A stretch of DNA of 64,000 nt from Methylobacterium radiotolerans JCM 2831 (lineage in GTDB: Bacteria > Pseudomonadota > Alphaproteobacteria > Rhizobiales > Beijerinckiaceae), in assembly GCF_000019725.1 (NCBI RefSeq), contig NC_010505.1, positions 1,240,001 to 1,304,000 on the forward strand, given 5' to 3'. Positions within the stretch are counted from its first letter, which is position 1, and every line of letters starts with the position of its first letter. A model generated the notes under the pieces. The model ran no database searches, had not been told where the DNA came from, and was given only the letters and a program-made list of their open reading frames with translations. Position numbers and translations under genes: made by a program. Below are positions 50,057 to 58,626 of the stretch, piece after piece.

Positions 50057-50989
50057 TCAGACGTTGGCGAACCGCGAGTTGCGGATCATCCGGAAGCCCT
50101 TGATCAGCTCCTTGATGCCCCGGTCGAGGTCGAAATCGGGGAACCAGCCAGTCGCCTCCAGCTTCTCGTTGGACACGATGTAGTCGCGCTTGTCCGGGTC
50201 CTCGCCGATCGGGGCCTCGACGTAGACGAAGTTCGGAACGTGCGCCTTGATGCGCTCGCAGAGCTCCAGCTTCGACAGGTTGGCGCTCGACAGGCCGAGA
50301 TTGTACGCCTCTCCGCGCATCTGGTCGTAATTGTCCATCGCGTGGATGAACCCTTTGGCGACGTCACGGATGTGGATGTAGTTGCGCTTGAAGTGGCCCT
50401 CGAAGACCAGGAGCGCCCGGTCGGTCACGGCCCGGTGGGTGAAGTCGTTGACGAGGAGGTCGAGCCGCATGCGCGGCGCCATGCCGAACACCGTCGCGAG
50501 CCGCAGGCTGACGCCGCGCCCGCTGTCGAGCACGGCCTTCTCGGCCTCGACCTTGGTGGTGCCGTAGAGCGAGATCGGCCGCAGGGGCGAGTCCTCGGTG
50601 CAGAACTTGCCGGCCTCGCCGACGCCGTAGCCCGAGTTGGTCGTCGGGTAGACGATCCTCTGGTCGCCGCCCGCGCGCTGCGCCAGCGCGACCACGGCGT
50701 CGCGGTTGAGCGTCGTGGCGCCGATCGCGTCCTCCTTGCACAGAGGCGCGCCGACCAGGGCGGCGAGGGGGATGAGCACGTCGTGCTTCGGGATCAGCTC
50801 GTCCAGGATACGCGTGTCGCGCGCGTCACCCTTGATCGGCTCGAACGTGTCGTACTGGCAGGCCGAGAACAGGTCCGGGGCGCCGGACTTGAACGTGTCG
50901 AGCACCGTAACGTTATGCCCGCGCTCCAGAAGCATGGGCACCAGGATCGTCCCGATGTAACCCGCGCCGCCGGTGATCAGAATTCGCAT
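50057..50989 (-). CDS. NAD-dependent epimerase/dehydratase of the heptose cluster
   Basis: 310 residues; extended SDR with ILITGGAGYIGTILVPMLLE, a Thr-rich active-site strand VYPTTNSGYGVGEAGKF, Tyr-x-x-x-Lys in ISLYGTTKVEAEKAVL, and KRNYIHIRDVAKGFIHAMDN. The pattern is that of GalE-like proteins with a short N-terminal loop. In GDP-heptose clusters such enzymes epimerise or dehydrate the GDP-manno-heptose (6-deoxy- or altro-type products). I infer that role from location between gmhA and hddA. Spaced 82 bases from gmhA and 67 from hddA. Confidence 0.87.
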   Translation of the reverse strand: MRILITGGAGYIGTILVPMLLERGHNVTVLDTFKSGAPDLFSACQYDTFEPIKGDARDTRILDELIPKHDVLIPLAALVGAPLCKEDAIGATTLNRDAVVALAQRAGGDQRIVYPTTNSGYGVGEAGKFCTEDSPLRPISLYGTTKVEAEKAVLDSGRGVSLRLATVFGMAPRMRLDLLVNDFTHRAVTDRALLVFEGHFKRNYIHIRDVAKGFIHAMDNYDQMRGEAYNLGLSSANLSKLELCERIKAHVPNFVYVEAPIGEDPDKRDYIVSNEKLEATGWFPDFDLDRGIKELIKGFRMIRNSRFANV

Positions 50990-51056
50990 CGTTGCCTCTC
51001 GTCGCGATGGGTCCGCGGCCCGGCTGCGGCCGGGCTGGGGCCTGTGAGGACGCCAC

Positions 51057-52058
51057 TCAGCGCGTCTGGCGATAGATCAGGGTGGACCCGTCGACGTCGA
51101 TGCCGATCGGAACGACGGAGAGCGGCGCGACCCGCTCGATCAGGGCCGGAAGCCGATCGGGATCGATTAGAGCGAGGAAGAAGCCGCCCCCGCCCGCGCC
51201 GCACAGCTTCGCCCCGTAAGCCCCCGACGCGATGATCGCTTCGAACAGATCGTCGAGCACCGCGTTCGAGACCTCACGCGACAGGGTTCGCTTGATGCGC
51301 CACGAGGCGGAGAGCATCTCGCCGAGCTGCGCGAGCCAGCCGCTCGTCCCCGCTTCGAGCAGAGAGACGCATTCCTCGACGAGGCGGTAGAGCTCGGTCA
51401 ATTCCTTGTCGATCGCGCGCGCGCGCGTCACGGCGATCTGCGCGGCGACCGTCGTCGTCGCGCGCCGCGCGATGCCCGTATGGACCAGCACCATCGACGC
51501 GTTGAGTTGCTGAATGGCGGCAGAACTCATCTGAACGGGCGAGATCCGTATGGCGGAGCCGCTAAAATCGAACCGGTTAATCCCGCCGAAGGCGGCGTGG
51601 AGCTGGTCCTGCACGCCGACGTTCTCGCGCAGGATCTCGCGCTCAACGTGTATCGCTTTCTTGGCGAGTTCGATCTTCGTAGGTTTCTGATTTTGAATCG
51701 CGTATATCGTTCTCAGAAATCCCACGGTGAATGCTGAGGACGAGCCAAGACCGCTACCTGCCGCAGGTAAATCGGAGATGATGCTCATATCGAGCCGTCG
51801 GTTGACGTCGAAATATTTGAGCACCTCTCGCACCACCGGATGCTCTATCTCATCGACATGACCGCAGTGCTCGACGCGGGAGTAGCTCAATCTATAATTA
51901 TAATCCTGACACCCTATCAAATCCAGCGCGGCTATGATGATGTACTTATCAATAGCCGCACCGATGACCGCTCCAGGCGCCCGCTCAAAATATTCCGGGT
52001 AATCTGTGCCGCCGCCGAACAAGCTTATTCGAAGCGGCGTCCGAGTCACGGTCAGCAT
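51057..52058 (-). CDS. hddA: D-glycero-alpha-D-manno-heptose-7-phosphate kinase
   Basis: 333 residues; GHMP kinase. SLFGGGTDYPEYFERAPGAV is the N-terminal substrate motif, LPAAGSGLGSSSAFTVGFLR the ATP-binding GHMP motif, and KLCGAGGGGFFLALIDPDRL the third, C-terminal motif. HddA phosphorylates heptose-7-phosphate at C1 with alpha configuration, the step that commits to GDP- rather than ADP-heptose. That agrees with the guanylyltransferase fused to GmhB. Its 5' part (about 51,650-52,058) is noticeably less GC-rich than its 3' part, suggesting a mosaic gene. Confidence 0.92.
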   Translation of the reverse strand: MLTVTRTPLRISLFGGGTDYPEYFERAPGAVIGAAIDKYIIIAALDLIGCQDYNYRLSYSRVEHCGHVDEIEHPVVREVLKYFDVNRRLDMSIISDLPAAGSGLGSSSAFTVGFLRTIYAIQNQKPTKIELAKKAIHVEREILRENVGVQDQLHAAFGGINRFDFSGSAIRISPVQMSSAAIQQLNASMVLVHTGIARRATTTVAAQIAVTRARAIDKELTELYRLVEECVSLLEAGTSGWLAQLGEMLSASWRIKRTLSREVSNAVLDDLFEAIIASGAYGAKLCGAGGGGFFLALIDPDRLPALIERVAPLSVVPIGIDVDGSTLIYRQTR

Positions 52059-52291
52059 GAAGGTATTCCGTCGCTCCTATCCGCCCAGGCAGATCTCAGA
52101 CGCACAGCCCCCACGCGAAAGGCGACAGCACTCGATCTATCGACCCATATCTCGACTCTATCAACACATTCTTGTGCGCGGGAGATATATTTTATCGCTC
52201 TATTGAATACAGCCTCGCAACGTCTCATACTTTCACAAATATTTCAATCACATGTACTGAACTGCACACAACGAATATAGGAAGCCCTGAA

Positions 52292-52753
52292 TTAATTCAG
52301 CGACGCACGAAATTCCTCTGAACTGATGACAGTCCCTAGCAGTTGCCTCCGGGAGATCTTTCCCGCATTTAGCTGGGCAGACCAATGCCGTAGCGCATCG
52401 TCCTCCGCGTCCCGTCCCAGGACGATACGGTAAAGATCCATCACGAACGGCATAGTGTGCTTCCCCGACTGCTGCTGATCGAAGGCACCGGATTGGATGT
52501 ACTCGACAAGCAGCAGCGAACGGCTTCGCCCGCGCGGCGAACTTGTGATCACGTCGCAGATCGCCCGGCTCAATTGAGGGGGCCACTCGTCGAGGTTCTG
52601 GCGCAGAAAGGAGGCCACGTTCCCAATCGCTTCAATCTCATCGACCGCCACGAGATGCCCCAGTCGCCGCGTTTCAGCGACACGCTCCGACAAGGCAATC
52701 GTCAAACTGACCACGTTCGAGAGATCGAGACCCTGCGAATGCATCCTGGCCAC
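52292..52753 (-). CDS. DUF4214-domain protein (intact copy of a duplicated pair)
   Basis: 153 residues from GTG 52753, a start supported by alignment with the relic at 57318-57786 (both begin near MA followed by the LDLSNVVSLTIAL-type segment). Residues about 100-153 match DUF4214: FVMDLYRIVLGRDAEDDALR, HWSAQLNAGKISRRQLLG and VISSEEFRASLN. DUF4214 occurs as a linker or repeat in secreted and glycan-associated proteins, and its function is unknown. The N-terminal half is helical. It heads away from the phosphohexomutase remnant at 52958. The same pair occurs at 57318-60036. Confidence 0.8.
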   Translation of the reverse strand: MARMHSQGLDLSNVVSLTIALSERVAETRRLGHLVAVDEIEAIGNVASFLRQNLDEWPPQLSRAICDVITSSPRGRSRSLLLVEYIQSGAFDQQQSGKHTMPFVMDLYRIVLGRDAEDDALRHWSAQLNAGKISRRQLLGTVISSEEFRASLN

Positions 52754-53842
52754 AGCCGAACCTTGGAGGTGAGCTCGTAGGACTCAATGCTGGAGTCATG
52801 GTTAAGGGAGAGTAAACGGCATTGCGCAGAGGCGCGTGTGGCGCCCTCGTGAAGGATCCCGTGCGCGAGCGCGGCTCCCGTCGCGGGACATTGTGATGCA
52901 CGGCGTTTCGCGGCATCAGTGATCAATCGCAACTCAATCGACACTGACGGAACCGCCGTGAGCAGCCTGAGGTTCAGTACGAGTGGCTTGAGAGGTCTGG
53001 TGACAGACCTCGTCAGAGGGCCGACCTACGCCTATGCCAGCGCGTTCTTCCGCTCCATGTCGGGCGAAGCCTCCCGGGCAATCGTGATCGGGCGGGACCT
53101 GCGCGACAGTAGCCCGAGCATCGCCGCGACGGTGGCGGATGCCGCTGCGGCAACGGGCTTCACGGCGATCGAATGCGGCGCCAAGCCGACACCAGCCCTC
53201 GCCCTCGAGGCAATGCGGCGCGGCGCCTATGCGGTTATCGTCACGGGCCGCCACATCCCTGAGGATCGGAACGGTCTCAAATTCTACCGGCCCGACGAAG
53301 AGATCACGAAGGCTGACAAGGCGCCACTTTTGGCCGCGTTGAACCACGGCGCAGAGGCCGGTGTGCTGACGTAGGGGCACTGCGCCACACCGGAACCCCA
53401 CGCCCTGGCCCGCTACCAGCAACGCTATATCGACGCCTTCCCGTCCGAGATGCTGGCCGGCCTCCGCATCGCGGTCTACCAGCAGAATTCCGTCGCACGC
53501 GACCTCCTGGCCAATCTGCTCACCGGCTTTGGCGCGCAGGTCACACCGATCGGCCGATCCGAGACTTTTGTGCCCATAGACACTGAGGCACATCAGCGCG
53601 AGTATATCGCATCCATTCGTGATACGATGGCCTCCAGCGATTTCGAGGCGCTCGTGACGACCGACGGCGACGCTGACCGTCATCTCATCGCCGATGAGGT
53701 GGGCCGGATCGTGCGTGGCGACTTGATCAGCCTGATTACGGCGCGTTTCCTCGGGGCCGACGCAGTCGTGGTGCCAATGGCAACTGGTTCTGCGCTGGAG
53801 CGTTCCGGCGTCTTCAATCAGGTTTTGCGCAGGACGGTGGGC
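52292..53842. repeat. Segmental duplication, copy 1
   Basis: The arrangement [DUF4214 gene, minus] [phosphohexomutase, plus] repeats at 57318-59490. Similarity is clear at protein level and extends through the shared upstream region of the mutase (for example CGGCATCA and the GTGAGCAG start in both). The copies have diverged, so the duplication is not recent. Confidence 0.75.
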
Positions 53843-53926
53843 ACGCTGAGCCGGACCGCCTGCTGCTACGACAACGCCCTGATGGAGAATCTCTTCCACG
53901 CCCTCAAAGTCGAGCTCGTCCATTAG
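52958..53926 (+). pseudogene. Phosphohexomutase, inactivated copy truncated by an IS3 fragment
   Basis: From GTG 52958 the frame matches the intact mutase at 58627 residue by residue, for example TSGLRGLVTDLVRGPTYAYA and IPEDRNGLKFYRPDEEITKA. Lesions: the phosphoserine position (Ser98 in the intact copy, TGSHIPEDR) is Arg here (TGRHIPEDR); codon 139 is TAG (53372-53374). After that the same frame resumes (LAGLRIAVYQQNSVARDLLA) and keeps the metal site TTDGDADRHLIADE, but near 53,840 it runs into an IS3 transposase end and stops at 53926. Product non-functional. Confidence 0.92.
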
Positions 53927-54065
53927 TGACGATGGGCGACCCGAGATGAAGCGCGGCGCGATCTGTTCGCTCAGATCGAGGGCTACTAAAACCGCAGCGT
54001 ATCCACTCCGCCCTCGGCTATCTCACGCCCGAGCAGGTCGAGCGGACCGCGAGCTCAACTCCCCG
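53840..54065 (+). mobile_element. IS3-family transposase C-terminal remnant
   Basis: CCYDNALMENLFHALKVELV matches the IS3 OrfB block (C-x-D-N-A-x-x-E-x-F-F-x-x-L-K-x-E). After a frameshift near the TAG at 53,924, TRDEARRDLFAQIEGY and NRSVSTPPSA-type reading continue; in the intact protein the latter would be an RIHSALGYLTPEQ-like end. Only about the last 75 codons remain, and the downstream sequence near 54,060-54,100 (CTCCCCGTGTCCGAAGACTG) may be the right end. Confidence 0.7.
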
Positions 54066-54399
54066 TGTCCGAAGACTGAGGGCAGGATCATCTCCTTCTC
54101 GCTCCTTAGAATGACCTGAGATTGCAGGAGCAGGTCTGCCGCTACGGGCTGCGGCTCACTCGGCTCCAGGGCGTGCGAGCTTGATCTCTTCGCCACGGGG
54201 AAATTTTTGACGCAGGCGACAACAGATCCAGCGTTGCCGGTTCGTTCATGTTTTTCCGTCGTCTGGGTAGCACCGCAATCGAGAAGGTTGAAAGCGACAC
54301 AGGTTATCCGCGCGTCTGGCGCGACCCGGCCCTTGGGAACGGCCCTCGAAATGGTCGAGGTCGGGTTTTTCCGTGGGACGCTTGCGCCCGTCCGTCTCT
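54066..54399. other. Gap between the IS3 remnant and the XRE gene
   Basis: About 330 bases with no convincing gene. It contains the terminator-like hairpin at 54344. The short frames across it have no codon bias. Confidence 0.4.
54344..54370 (+). terminator. Hairpin followed by a T-run
   Basis: CCTCGA (54344-54349) and TCGAGG (54355-54360) pair around the loop AATGG, and TCGGGTTTTT follows. It is oriented on the plus strand, opposite to the XRE gene it precedes. It could have ended transcription from the IS remnant. Confidence 0.3.
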
Positions 54400-54657
54400 T
54401 TAGCCTCCGCGATATTCCCGAAGCCGCACCCCCGGTCCGCCGCCGTTTTCTGGGATGAACTCGACGCCGGCCGCTTCCAAAGCGGAGCGCAAATCATCGG
54501 TGGTCCTCTCTCGAACGACACGCTTGTCGGTTTCAAAATCAGCGATGGCAGCACGAGACACCTTGCTCGCGGCAGCCAGCTCCTCACGACTCCAGTTCAG
54601 AAGCGCCCGAGCCGCCCGACACTGGCTCGGAAAAATCGGTTTTTTAGCTAATTTCAT
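54400..54657 (-). CDS. XRE-family helix-turn-helix regulator
   Basis: 85 residues from ATG 54657. A single HTH_3 domain: SQCRAARALLNWSREELAAA, SKVSRAAIADFETDKRVV (recognition helix), then the rhizobial-type end DDLRSALEAAGVEFIPENGG with PGVRL. Proteins of this shape are small phage/plasmid or toxin-antitoxin regulators. It sits divergently from a plus-strand hypothetical gene with two palindromes between them, consistent with autoregulation and control of that gene. Confidence 0.88.
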   Translation of the reverse strand: MKLAKKPIFPSQCRAARALLNWSREELAAASKVSRAAIADFETDKRVVRERTTDDLRSALEAAGVEFIPENGGGPGVRLREYRGG

Positions 54658-54707
54658 GTTTTTTAGCTTGCTTCTGCGCTGATTTCAGCCTATTTAGCTG
54701 AATTCAG
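54641..54707. promoter_or_regulatory. Probable XRE operator, paired CTGA-TCAG palindromes
   Basis: CTGATTTCAG (54679-54688) is a near-palindrome and CTGAATTCAG (54698-54707) a perfect one, 19 bases apart centre to centre. Three TTTAGCT copies (54643, 54662, 54693) interleave with them. The block lies in the short AT-rich spacer between the divergent XRE gene and the gene at 54726, the normal place for an autorepressor site. Confidence 0.5.
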
Positions 54708-54725
54708 ACTGAGGTTGAAGGCGAA

Positions 54726-55229
54726 GTGATGCCGATGCAGCGCCGCATCTCCTGGAATACCGCTCTTCGCGACATCCGTAGCGATCGCACCCGAATAGCC
54801 GCCGGCATCATCTCGGCTCGCTCGTTGATCCAGGGGCTCACACGCATCCGCCGCACCCGCCTCGTCACCCCGGCCGGCGCTTTCGTCCGCGCGGCCATCA
54901 TGGCGGTAGCCATCGAGGCCGCGAAGGCCCATCAGCTCCGCACTGGTGCCGCTTGGTCCGTCAGTATGTCGGTCGGGCTCACCGCCGCGTGGCAGGCCGC
55001 CAAGGCTGTTCGACTCTTGGTGGTCACGCGAGAGCAGGTTGTTATCGAGCCAGAACGAAAGGATGCGCGCCGTGGCGCGCTTCCGCCCTTGAGAGCGGCG
55101 GAAGGGAAGGGGAGTGCCGTGCAGTGCGGTGTCCCGTCACCGCAATCTCCAATGATGACCTTATGGCCTTACCCAGGTGCTCGGGCTTTCACGGACGTAG
55201 CAGTCGATTTGATCTCCGCGCCGCGCTGA
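54726..55229 (+). CDS. Unknown protein divergent from the XRE regulator
   Basis: 167 residues from ATG 54726 (54729 or 54735 also possible). Basic and Ala-rich (ISWNTALRDIRSDRTRIAAG, RTGAAWSVSMSVGLTAAWQA), it resembles short proteins seen in Methylobacterium mobile regions. No catalytic or membrane motif. The C-terminal 50 residues have weaker coding bias. Shares a control region with the XRE gene, so it may be the XRE target. Confidence 0.55.
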   Translation: MMPMQRRISWNTALRDIRSDRTRIAAGIISARSLIQGLTRIRRTRLVTPAGAFVRAAIMAVAIEAAKAHQLRTGAAWSVSMSVGLTAAWQAAKAVRLLVVTREQVVIEPERKDARRGALPPLRAAEGKGSAVQCGVPSPQSPMMTLWPYPGARAFTDVAVDLISAPR

Positions 55230-55305
55230 GCCAACGGCGCGCGGCGGCAAGGTCTTGTCACACCAAAACGAGCTTCTCATCACCCCAAAAGCGAGGAAGA
55301 ACACG

Positions 55306-55542
55306 ATGCCCCAGAAAGTCCCGCGCAGGCGCGCGGTTGATCCCGCATGCCCGACGGTCGCCTCGTTGAGTCTCCCGGTAAAGCTCGTGGCCCGCCAGGA
55401 GGACGCGGAGCTCCGAGCGCTGATCGAGCGCTATGAGCAACTTCTCTGTGATTGGGAGGACCTATCCCATCGGGCGCTCAAAGCGCTCGCCGGAAGGGCC
55501 TGCCCTCGAAGTAAGCGCCACGATGCCCTTCGTCGCTCCTGA
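55306..55542 (+). CDS. Small unknown protein
   Basis: 78 residues from ATG 55306, with AGGAAG 7-12 bases upstream, a better site than at the ATG of the longer frame at 55255. Charged and helical (LPVKLVARQEDAELRALIER, then YEQLLCDWEDLSHRALKALA). Overlaps the start of the HNH gene by about 20 bases. No family recognised. Confidence 0.5.
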   Translation: MPQKVPRRRAVDPACPTVASLSLPVKLVARQEDAELRALIERYEQLLCDWEDLSHRALKALAGRACPRSKRHDALRRS

Positions 55543-56728
55543 GGATGTCGGCACTACGCGGCGCCGAACCTTATCGGGACGTCGGCGGCTCCAAGCTTGG
55601 GAACGCACGGCGGGCACCTGTGTCATCTGTGGCCAGCATATCGACGGCGTGCGCGAGCGCTGGATCGTCGAGCACATCCGGGCTCTCGAACTCGGCGGAG
55701 CCGATGACCTCAAGAACATGGGACCGGCGCACGAAGCTTGTGGTCGGGAGAAGACGCGGGACGACCACGCCCGCGCCGCTAAGGCCAAGCGGCAGAAGAT
55801 CCGCTATCTGGGCGCCGTTGTCGGCCCCGCTCGCCCGCTGCCGGGCTCGCGAGTGTGCGCTCTCAAGCGCAAAGTCAATGGCACCGTCGTCTTGCGCGAA
55901 ACCCATGCTCGTCCGCGCTCCGGTGCTGAGGCGAAAGCGGGGCAGCGTACGGCGCCGGGTCCAGAACCGAAGACGTTCGCGATGGGTTCTCCATTAGACA
56001 GAGTTGTTCGACTTTGCCTCACCCCAGCGCCTTCCGCTAAGGAGAACAGGGCAGGAACGGCAAATCAGATGACGAAGCGACCGACGACAGTGAAACCGAG
56101 AACTGCTGACGGGGCAGACGGGGATGCTCCCGCGTTAGGCGAGATCCTGCCGGCGATCCCGGCCCATCTCGACTTCCTGTTTGCCGATCGTCCTCTATTG
56201 CCCGGCGAAAATGTGGAACAGTACGACGCTCTCTTGCGCAACATCGTCCAGCAGGTCGAACCCGCTGACGTGATCGAGGCGCTCTGTGTCAAGGATATTG
56301 TCGACCTCATCTGGGAGGCCAAACGGCTACGCCGGTGGCGAGGTCAGATCCTGGTTCAAGCCCAGCTGAAAGCCGTCGAAGAGTTGATTCGCCCGACCCT
56401 TCAGAACGGAGAAGACATCGACATAAGTACAGCGCCGGGATACTCGCCCGAAGCGCTCGCGCTTGGCTGGGTAACGGGGAGAGAGATAAAGAAAGGGCTC
56501 GTCGACAAAATTCTACAAGAGCGCAGTCTCACCGCCGAAGATATTAAGGCGCAAGGATTCTTGCTGACCCTCCCGGCCATCGAACGCATCGATCGGCTGG
56601 CGTCGGCGGCGGATCAGCGCCGAGACGCACTCTTACGCGAGATCGAACGCAAGCGGGCGAGCTTTGCCCAGCAAGTACGGACTGCCACCGCAGGCTTCCT
56701 CGATGTCGAGCATACAGAAACCCGGTGA
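55523..56728 (+). CDS. HNH endonuclease fused in frame to an unknown helical protein
   Basis: 401 residues from ATG 55523; an earlier ATG at 55433 adds a poor segment that overlaps the upstream gene. Residues about 20-85 are an HNH nuclease: TAGTCVICGQHIDGVRERWI, VEHIRALELGGADDLKNMG and PAHEACGREKTRDDHAR, with Cys-x2-Cys, His, Asn and His-x3-Cys. From residue 183 (MTKRPTTVKPRTADG) begins what looks like a separate protein typical of rhizobial plasmids and islands: LDFLFADRPLLPGENVEQYD, VEPADVIEALCVKDIVDLIW and EIERKRASFAQQVRTATAGF. The two are in one frame with no stop. This could be true fusion, or loss of a stop that leaves two products by internal initiation at 56069. Confidence 0.75.
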   Translation: MPFVAPEDVGTTRRRTLSGRRRLQAWERTAGTCVICGQHIDGVRERWIVEHIRALELGGADDLKNMGPAHEACGREKTRDDHARAAKAKRQKIRYLGAVVGPARPLPGSRVCALKRKVNGTVVLRETHARPRSGAEAKAGQRTAPGPEPKTFAMGSPLDRVVRLCLTPAPSAKENRAGTANQMTKRPTTVKPRTADGADGDAPALGEILPAIPAHLDFLFADRPLLPGENVEQYDALLRNIVQQVEPADVIEALCVKDIVDLIWEAKRLRRWRGQILVQAQLKAVEELIRPTLQNGEDIDISTAPGYSPEALALGWVTGREIKKGLVDKILQERSLTAEDIKAQGFLLTLPAIERIDRLASAADQRRDALLREIERKRASFAQQVRTATAGFLDVEHTETR

Positions 56729-56755
56729 GCTGTCGTTGCGACGTTTGAGGCTGCG

Positions 56756-57241
56756 ATGACCTCCGAGCGCGCCAGCCGTGCCAACCGCCGTAACGCTCAA
56801 GTCAGCACTGGCCCGCGCACTCTCGCGGGCAAGGCGCGCTCGAGACAGAATGCCCGTAAGCACGGACTCTCTGCGATGGATCCCAATCCGGACGCGGAGA
56901 TAGAAATCGAACGTCTCGCCGACCTTATCGCCAACAGGCACGGCCGTGACGCGAATGTTGGAGAGGCGGCTCGGGCCATCGCCGAAGCACAGGTTCAGCT
57001 TCAACGGGTTTTCGCCTGCAGGATAGCACTGCTACGGAACCGCCCCTTAAATCCAGAGGGGGACGCGAGAGGTGACGAGGGCTCCCCTGCCCGAACCTCG
57101 GAGGAGCTCCTCCTGCAGCTCGAGAGATTGGAGCGGTACGAACGTCGAGCCCTGTCGCGCCGGAAGTTCGCTATCCGCCGCTTCTATGAATTAGTCGGCC
57201 GGGCAACCCAAGTGGTGACCGAGCCCGGCGCGGATGAGTGA
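56756..57241 (+). CDS. Unknown mobile-region protein with STGPRT motif
   Basis: 161 residues, 28 bases after the HNH-fusion gene. N terminus ASRANRRNAQVSTGPRTLAG with KARSRQNARKHGL, a common start of proteins from plasmids and islands of Rhizobiales that I recall always with unknown function. The middle is helical (AARAIAEAQVQLQRVFACRI) and the end basic (SRRKFAIRRFYELVGRATQV). The pairing with the preceding helical protein is also frequent in my recollection. Real gene by codon bias. Confidence 0.72.
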   Translation: MTSERASRANRRNAQVSTGPRTLAGKARSRQNARKHGLSAMDPNPDAEIEIERLADLIANRHGRDANVGEAARAIAEAQVQLQRVFACRIALLRNRPLNPEGDARGDEGSPARTSEELLLQLERLERYERRALSRRKFAIRRFYELVGRATQVVTEPGADE

Positions 57242-57317
57242 ATTTGCAGGTGCGGTGCGCTGGAGGTGCAGTCGTGCTCTGCGCAAGTGCCGGGCTGTCG
57301 CAACATAACCGCCTCGA

Positions 57318-57786
57318 TTAAGCAATTAATGCAAGTAAATTTCGAAATTCTCCCTAGCTGATGACGGTCGCGTTCAACTGTTTTTGATATTCCTTTGGCG
57401 CTTAAATGCGCATGTCAGTGTCTTATCTCGTCATTTTCTGGGTCATTTCCCAATAAAATGCAATATAATTCTGCTGCAAATGGCATATTATGCTTGTTTT
57501 ATTGGCACTGATAGAGGGTATTTGACTGGATAAGTTAGTTCAGTATTAAAGATTAGTCATGTATATTAGGCAAAATTTGTGGAATATCACGATCAGCCCC
57601 ACTGAGATGCGGCGGCCACTCATTAAGACGCTCGCGCAGAAAAGAGGCGACACGTCCGAGAGCCTCAATCTGGCTTTTAAGCACCAGCTCTCCTTGGCGC
57701 TTCGCTGACGCGCACCGCAGCGCCAAGGCAATCGTCAGGCCCACGACGTCATTGAGGTCAATGCTCTGCCCGGCAACAGGGGCCAT
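57318..57786 (-). pseudogene. Decayed DUF4214 gene (partner of the gene at 52292)
   Basis: From ATG 57786 the first about 60 codons read like the intact copy (IDLNDVVGLTIALALRCASA; IEALGRVASFLRERLNEWPP against IEAIGNVASFLRQNLDEWPP). The frame then breaks near 57,600 and stops at 57553. Further on, without a common frame, KHNMPFAAELYCILLGNDPE, then NDEIRH and a stop (against KHTMPFVMDLYRIVLGRDAE) and finally QLNATVIS, a TAG at 57354-57356 and GEFRNLL (against QLLGTVISSEEFRASL) remain. The region is markedly AT-rich. A clear relic. Confidence 0.88.
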
Positions 57787-58626
57787 GGTTATACTTCCGA
57801 GAAACAGGACTTCTTTGTACATACAGTTATTCAAGATGCGGCTAACAAATCGTAAATGCACCTCAGCTCGTGGCTCGATCGACGAACAGCTCCTTCTGGC
57901 GGCTGCGCGAAGCAGTGCAGTCGTCTCCATGAAGCACGCAGACGGGCAAGGCGCGGCCGAGATTGTTATCCAAGAATCTGGGGTAAGTTACGTCTGTCCG
58001 CGCTCAGAAAGGGCGCGTTACCGAGCCTGTCGTCGGGATGTCGACTGTAGCCATTCTGCTGCCGCGAGCCGAATACCTCAGGAATGTGGTGGTCGGATCG
58101 AAACCGATCCGTCGAGCCGAACAGGGACACCGACCTGCGTGGGGCCTCCGGCGGCTCGCTTCACCCTATGGCGCAGACAGCGCGGCGACCAACCTCCCAG
58201 CAGTTGGCAAAACGAAGCCATTCACCGCTGCATGGCTGTCGGATCGGAGAGGTTCGCTCGACGTTGCAAAAGCTTAAAGGGCTACGTTCCCGCCTTTCAG
58301 TTAGGAACACGATTTTCAGGTTACACGCCACGAAGCGCTTCAGCGCTCTGGCATTCCGGCGCACAAGGTCGACCGCGAGCCCGGCCTCACCGGTTCGGCC
58401 CCCAGACGTAATCTTTGTCTCAAGATGGCAGATGAGTGAGCGCTCTGTCTGACGCCAGTGGGCACTAGCGGGATGCCATAGATGCGCTTGGCCAACGGCT
58501 TACACGCGACGCAGGTGGCCACGAGCCTCGGGCGGTGCGTTCGCCCGTCGGATGTTGTGATCGGAAGCGTTTAACGGCATCACCTCCGTAGGAGCGCATG
58601 GCAGCGCCGAGCCTGATGGAAGCGTT
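57787..58626. other. 840-base stretch without a recognisable gene
   Basis: Short frames in all phases here lack third-position GC bias, and none looks like a known protein. The last 100 bases resemble the upstream region of the mutase copy at 52958 (TTGTGATC, GGCATCA), so they hold its promoter. Sequence near 58,250-58,520 has the look of old insertion debris, but I could not name a family. Confidence 0.45.

Noticed and set aside
57752..58411. 219-codon plus-strand frame between the DUF4214 relic and the mutase
   Set aside because: No codon bias and no recognisable domain; its first part is antisense to the start of the relic.
58340..58522. 60-codon minus-strand frame with a Cys-x2-Cys
   Set aside because: Looks like possible transposon debris but could not be tied to a family; left as part of the non-coding stretch.
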